Below are positions 59,869-64,000 of a stretch of 64,000 nt of DNA, one piece after another. The position numbers and the translations under genes were made by a program. The DNA is from Entoloma clypeatum. Lineage: Eukaryota > Basidiomycota > Agaricomycetes > Agaricales > Entolomataceae. The notes under the pieces are model-generated. The model saw only the letters and a program-made list of their open reading frames with translations, searched no databases and had not been told where the DNA came from. The stretch is taken from NCBI GenBank assembly GCA_963565915.1, contig OY751486.1, positions 1,426,001 to 1,490,000 of the forward strand. The letters run 5' to 3'. The number at the start of each line of letters is the position of its first letter. Position 1 is the stretch's first letter.

Positions 59869-60802
59869 AGTCGAAATTCTGACAGTTTCCTTCTGTCTCC
59901 ATTGAAGATCGCCGGCGGGCTGATCTTGATCTCTTTCTCTGAGGTCCTTGCTTGGGAAGTCATTTCTACAAGTGTCGTCTTTGGGGTGTCTGGGGTCTTT
60001 GGTCTGGGTGCAGCAACAGCAACAGCTGGCGGCGGGTTTCGTTTCGGGGGGAGGTAGGAAGGTGATGTGGGGTTGACTGGTACGAAAGAGGAGGTTACTC
60101 TTCTGTACGGTGTCGGCGGTTGTCGTGGTGTGATGGGTGCGTCAACAAACTCCTGTTCGTCTTCTGAGTCGGACGGGACTCCAAAGGTAGATCGTCGGGG
60201 AGGAATCTTTGCATCTAAAACCGCGGTGGGTTGACGATGTAGATCAGCTTGACCTTTTGTTACGGCGATAGCCTACAATCAGTCCAAGTATCAAGTCATG
60301 TGGGTTCGTACTGGTTCCACAACAAGTCCCTCAATAGGTCGACTTGGTCAAGGTCAGCGAGTTCCTCAGAAGGACGACTCGGTTCGGGTTCGGCAGAGCT
60401 AAGTCCTTGCAAGGCACTTAGTTGGAGAGCGTTCGAAGGTAAGACAAGGTAAGCGTTGTTTGCCTAGGTCAAGCTAAGGACCTCTACTCTAAGGTTACAA
60501 GTCTTATATATGTTATCCTATGGCTATAAATATGTAAATGCTGCACAGGAGCTAAATAAGCCATTGGTTAGATAGATGTTTCAAGGGGGCTGTGGCATAG
60601 GAGTCAGAGATAAGGCCTCGAGGCCGTGAGTCAGAGATAACAAGTGAAAATGTATCTAAAATGAGAATAGTCCGAGTCATAGCGCTGATAGGGGGGACAC
60701 GTGTCCCAGGGTCGTTGGAGTCAAGTGAAACAGGGTAAGATGGGGACCAAGGGTCGAAGGGTCGTGTGAAGGTGCGTAGGAAGAGGGTGAAAAAGTGTAA
60801 CA
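59869..60802 (-). mobile_element. Gypsy-3: truncated relative of Gypsy-2 (5' LTR plus start of gag)
   Basis: The LTR at 60258-60802 (545 bp) and gag N-terminus (60257-59870) match Gypsy-2 in order and sequence with moderate divergence. The element stops inside gag after KLSEF. GTCG occurs at both edges (CAGTCG left, GTCGTG right), so an end deletion through microhomology is possible. Confidence 0.85.
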
Positions 60803-60805
60803 GTC

Positions 60806-62930
60806 GTGCTGACCACAGCAAATGACATGAATGCTCGGGATGCGGAGCCAGCACTCACGGTGCCCAAACCTGCCCTCTCACTGAGCCTGGCACTCCGCAG
60901 AAATGAGGCCACCACCCCGTACATACCACAGCATTGGTTGCAGACCCTTGTAGATAACGGACTCATAGCTAAGTACCCTACCATTCCCAGTAGTCTAATA
61001 TATGGCTTCGACACGGGCATCACACCCATCTATCACACCTACACCCCCCCCAACCACTCTTCCATCATTACTTATGCAGACTTTCTCCAGACAATAATCA
61101 ACACCGAATTTGACAAACAACGATACATAGGACCCTTCACAAGGGCCAAGCTCGAGGCTGAAATTGGCCCCTTTCAGACATCTCCCTTGTCAATTGCCCC
61201 CAAACCGGGTCAACCAGGAAAGTACAGGTTAATCCAGAACCTCTCGTTCCCACGTCACAATAACCCTGTCCCATCTGTCAATGCTTCGATCAGCGCCTCG
61301 CACTTCCCCTGCTCCTGGGGAACTTTCCACACCTTTTGCTCCCTCATTGCATCCCTCCCAGAGGGCACTGAAGCAGCTGTCCAAGACGTAGCCGAAGCTT
61401 ACCGAACTGTCCCCATCAGGCCAGATCAATGGCCAGGCCTTGTGGTCCGGTTATCCCAAGATGACCAGTTTGCAATTGACACATGCTGTTGCTTTGGGCT
61501 GTCATCATCAGCCGGAGTTCATGGACTTGTCGCAGATGCAGGAACGGAGGCCAGGAGATGATGATATGAGGCTGTCATATCCAATGTATCGCGGGCGTGT
61601 AAGTAAACCATCAGTAGCAGTATTGTCCTCGTTCGGATTTGAACTACCTTCAGAATCATCTAGGAGATCCGAGTTGATGGCCAGGTCGATGTCTTCCAAA
61701 AAATGCGACCTAATGCGAGCACGAGGCATCGGCCCCATTGCCAAATGGGTAGATGACCATGTCTTCTTCAGATTGAAACACGATCTAGTCACCGATTACA
61801 ACAAATACCAAGAAAACACACGACAAACTATCATTGACAAGGACATGCCATTCACATCAACCGTGGATTTTATTGGTCTACGATGGGACCTAAAGGAAAA
61901 AACGGTCACCCTGACGGAGAAGAAACTCATCAAGTATCGCAAAGCAGTTGAGGATTGGTTATCACAATGCACACATTGCTTGGACAAACTCAGGAAACTC
62001 TACGGCAAACCTTTACACGCCACCAATGTCATTCCAAAAGGCCGGGCCTTTCTTACCAGTTTAGAATCCATGTTCAACCTGTTTCACGGCAAACCCTTCA
62101 AGCCATGCACCCCACCATGCTTGAGCATCAGGGACCTCAATTGGTGGGCAGAACAGCTCCGAAAACCACCACCACCAAGACCCATTCCTTCACCAACAAC
62201 AGTACATGACGTCCAAGCCTTCTCAGATGCCAGCTCATCGACAGGGATCGGGATCACCATCAGACTCCAGTGGCGAGCGTGGACACTGGCAGAAGGCTGG
62301 AAGGCGGATAGCAGGGACATCACCTGGGCTGAGGCGATCAGCTTCGAATTTGTTGTACTTGGGGTCATCAAGCTCTTTCCTGACACCAAACATTTCTGGG
62401 TCTACAGCGACAACCGAGGGGTTGTCGAGGGATGGTGGCAAGGCCGCAGCTGGAATGCAGCCGCCAACGAGGTCTTTCAACAAATTCATGATCTGGAAGA
62501 AAAGTTGGGAATTACCATCTATACATGCTATGTCCCCTCAGCCCTCAACCCAGCTGACGGACCGTCAAGAGGACAATACCCTCCTCCTGAACATCTCCTA
62601 CCCCAACTCAACATCCACTCAGCCATCACCCTCATCCATGACCCCCCAGACATTCAGAGCGGCGTGGCTACCCAATGGCACAACCATGAACCCAAACTCA
62701 TCAACCACAGCGAGAGACTCCAGCATCACCAACTTCTCAACAAACTCAAACACGAAGCGTTCGAACTTCACCACATCATCAAAAATGACAGCAGCACTAG
62801 CCTCAGGGACGAAAACTACAGCAAACCTATCGAATCCAGTAACCATCCTGCGTCCCTCTTGCCTCGCCAAAGATCGACTCAGACTCTGGCAGCCAGTAAC
62901 GACACGTCTACCACTCAACAACAGAGGTGA
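60806..62930 (+). pseudogene. DIRS-like reverse transcriptase and RNase H
   Basis: 60806-61561 encodes the RT start: APKPGQPGKYRLIQNLSFPR, VQDVAEAYRTVPIRPDQWPG (first catalytic Asp) and CCCFGLSSSAGVHG. The catalytic pair WVDDHVFF and RNase H are in another frame (61440-62930): AFSDASSSTGIGI, WAEAISFEFVVL, VYSDNRGVVEGW and ALNPADGPSRG. Between them, about 61560-61700 holds roughly 140 bp absent from the expected motif spacing, an insertion or former intron. This arrangement, with RNase H followed by a tyrosine recombinase, defines the DIRS order. Confidence 0.82.
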
Positions 62931-63126
62931 ACCTCTTCCTCTCACACAGGCGATGATCAACCATGTTGAGGCGGTTCTGAAGGAAGCATGGGCACCAAGT
63001 ACGGAGGAAACCTACAGCTCAGGACTAGCAGCCTTTCACATATTTTGTGACCATGCCGAAATTCCAGAGAAAGACCGAGCACCAGCCCCACGCGAACTCA
63101 TCGAGGTTTTCGCATCAGCGCTAGCT
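62785..63126 (+). pseudogene. Tyrosine recombinase N-terminal domain (DIRS-like), left part
   Basis: ATG at 62785 overlaps the end of the RNase H frame by about 146 bases, as usual in DIRS elements. The SAM-like core-binding domain is visible (VLKEAWAPSTEETYSSGLAA, PRELIEVFASALACYA). The frame is interrupted by the solo LTR at 63127. Confidence 0.78.
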
Positions 63127-63529
63127 TGTTATGCTTAACAAACCGTTCCAAGGTTCGGGCAGAGTATGCAGGAAAGTGGAAAGGCGAAGAGCAATGTGAT
63201 TGCTAAATCTAAGGAATCTACTATAGTACAGGAGGTTTATATAGGTACTGACTATAGGCGGTAGCGGATGAGTCAGTACTGCGGAAGGCAGTGAACATGA
63301 GTAAGGCGACTGCGGAAGGCTATGTACAATAAGTAAGCTGACTGCGGAAAGCGAGTCAGCGCGGGAGCAAAGTATACTAAAGGGGCTGACGAAGTAAAGG
63401 TAGTGAGTCAGACTGGGAATCGAAGGTTGCAAAAGTAGACATTAGACATAGTAAGCTCGTAAGAGGGCGCCGAGCCGGGCCGATAAGTAAAAGTGATGAC
63501 GTCGTCCGCGTACCGTAGAGTCCGTAACA
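63127..63529 (-). repeat. Solo LTR of family B
   Basis: 403 bp, homologous in reverse complement to 15043-15424. Flanked by TAGCT on both sides (63122-63126 and 63530-63534), a perfect 5-bp duplication. Confidence 0.92.
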
Positions 63530-63650
63530 TAGCTGGAGTTTATTCAAAATCTACCATCACCAACTACGTTTCGGCAATTCGAGCATGGCACATCATCCAC
63601 GGACTTCCTCTCAACATACACAAGCCGACCATGGACACTCTTGTCATGTA
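63530..63650 (+). pseudogene. Tyrosine recombinase N-terminal domain, right part
   Basis: Resumes after the solo LTR: GVYSKSTITNYVSAIRAWH then GLPLNIHKPTMDTLVM. The catalytic domain (Arg...His-x2-Arg...Tyr) is missing because the next LTR begins here. Confidence 0.75.
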
Positions 63651-63765
63651 GCGTGTTTCTCAACGTCGGAAAACATCGGATGACATCGGATGAGTCGGAG
63701 CGGAGTAGCGGATGAGCGGATGCGACGAGTCCAACGTCTTGCAGAAAGGACCTGGCTTCAACTTA
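63647..63765 (+). repeat. LTR fragment related to Gypsy-1
   Basis: Begins TGTAGCGTGTTTC, is rich in ATCGGATGA and GTCGGAG words, and reaches the diagnostic GGACCTGGCTTCAACTT, like the Gypsy-1 LTR. It is interrupted by the TIR element. Confidence 0.65.
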
Positions 63766-64000
63766 CAGTGCCTCACAAAACTGATTCAATGTTTGTTGCT
63801 TTTTGAATACCTTCAAGATAACTCTGCAAAGAATACCAATTGAATTAAACCTTTGGTATATAATTGAAAGCCCTACTTCAGGGCTTTCAGAATATAAAGG
63901 AATCATATGATTTAGATCAGAATCCATGGAGATATGATTAAATTAAATCAGCAACTCATTGAATCAGTTTTGTGAGTACCTATGGCAATTATCAGAATCA
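63766..64000. mobile_element. TIR element, mariner-like MITE (may run past the window)
   Basis: Starts CAGTGCCTCACAAAAC after TA. CTCACAAAACTGATTCAATG (63772-63791) has its exact reverse complement at 63957-63976. A central hairpin TGAAAGCCCT/AGGGCTTTCA is at 63865-63889. The right terminus beyond GTGAG does not mirror the left, so the end may be mutated. Confidence 0.7.

Overview
The window looks like a transposon graveyard from an Agaricomycete (mushroom-forming basidiomycete) nuclear genome. The evidence is family content: a fungal Tad-type LINE, chromodomain Ty3 (Gypsy) elements, Ty1 (Copia) elements, a tyrosine-recombinase (DIRS-like) retroelement, KDZ and CACTA-type transposases, an endonuclease-less Penelope-like retroelement next to telomeric repeats, and very short introns (about 48-63 nt). 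No convincing conserved host housekeeping gene is present.

Region 1 (1-13.1 kb) is telomere-derived. A 5'-truncated Penelope-like reverse transcriptase (659-1699) is followed by C-rich telomeric repeats. Two copies of a second telomere-associated sequence, each carrying a hammerhead ribozyme, lie in mirror image (2405-2890 on +, 12593-13115 on -). Each abuts a CCCCTAA tract, so the 9.7 kb between them is bounded like a piece of chromosome with a telomere at both ends. That segment holds a broken retroviral-type integrase and a multi-exon C2H2/OrsD-like gene that is cut off exactly at the right telomeric tract.

Region 2 (13.1-26.4 kb) has satellite-like repeats, an old CpG-depleted Gypsy fragment, a 5' LTR of a second family (LTR-B), the nearly complete chromodomain Gypsy-1 (15694-22825, minus strand) and a 5'-truncated Copia-1. 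Gypsy-1 carries an antisense, intron-containing gene with coiled coil, nuclear localisation signal and Zn2Cys6 cluster.

Region 3 (26.4-37 kb) holds a decayed KDZ transposase, a CACTA-like transposase fragment, several poorly known multi-exon gene remnants, a palindromic MITE, a 21-bp minisatellite and AT-rich filler.

Region 4 (37-43.75 kb) is a full-length, apparently intact Tad-like LINE on the minus strand with a poly(A) tail and 15-bp target duplication.

Region 5 (44.1-64 kb) is a four-deep nest. A DIRS-like element is interrupted by Copia-2 (44282-58334, target duplication TGCTG). Copia-2 is interrupted by Gypsy-2 (48469-57140), and the gag of Gypsy-2 is interrupted by a truncated LINE-2 (54309-55930, 15-bp duplication). 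The same DIRS-like element also received an 800-bp foldback, a partial Gypsy-3 and a solo LTR-B with duplication TAGCT. Gypsy-2 carries a third open reading frame with a SUMO-interaction-like motif and a RING-like cysteine cluster, intact although its pol is broken. Many nonsense codons in the older elements look like CGA to TGA changes, as expected from CpG methylation and deamination.
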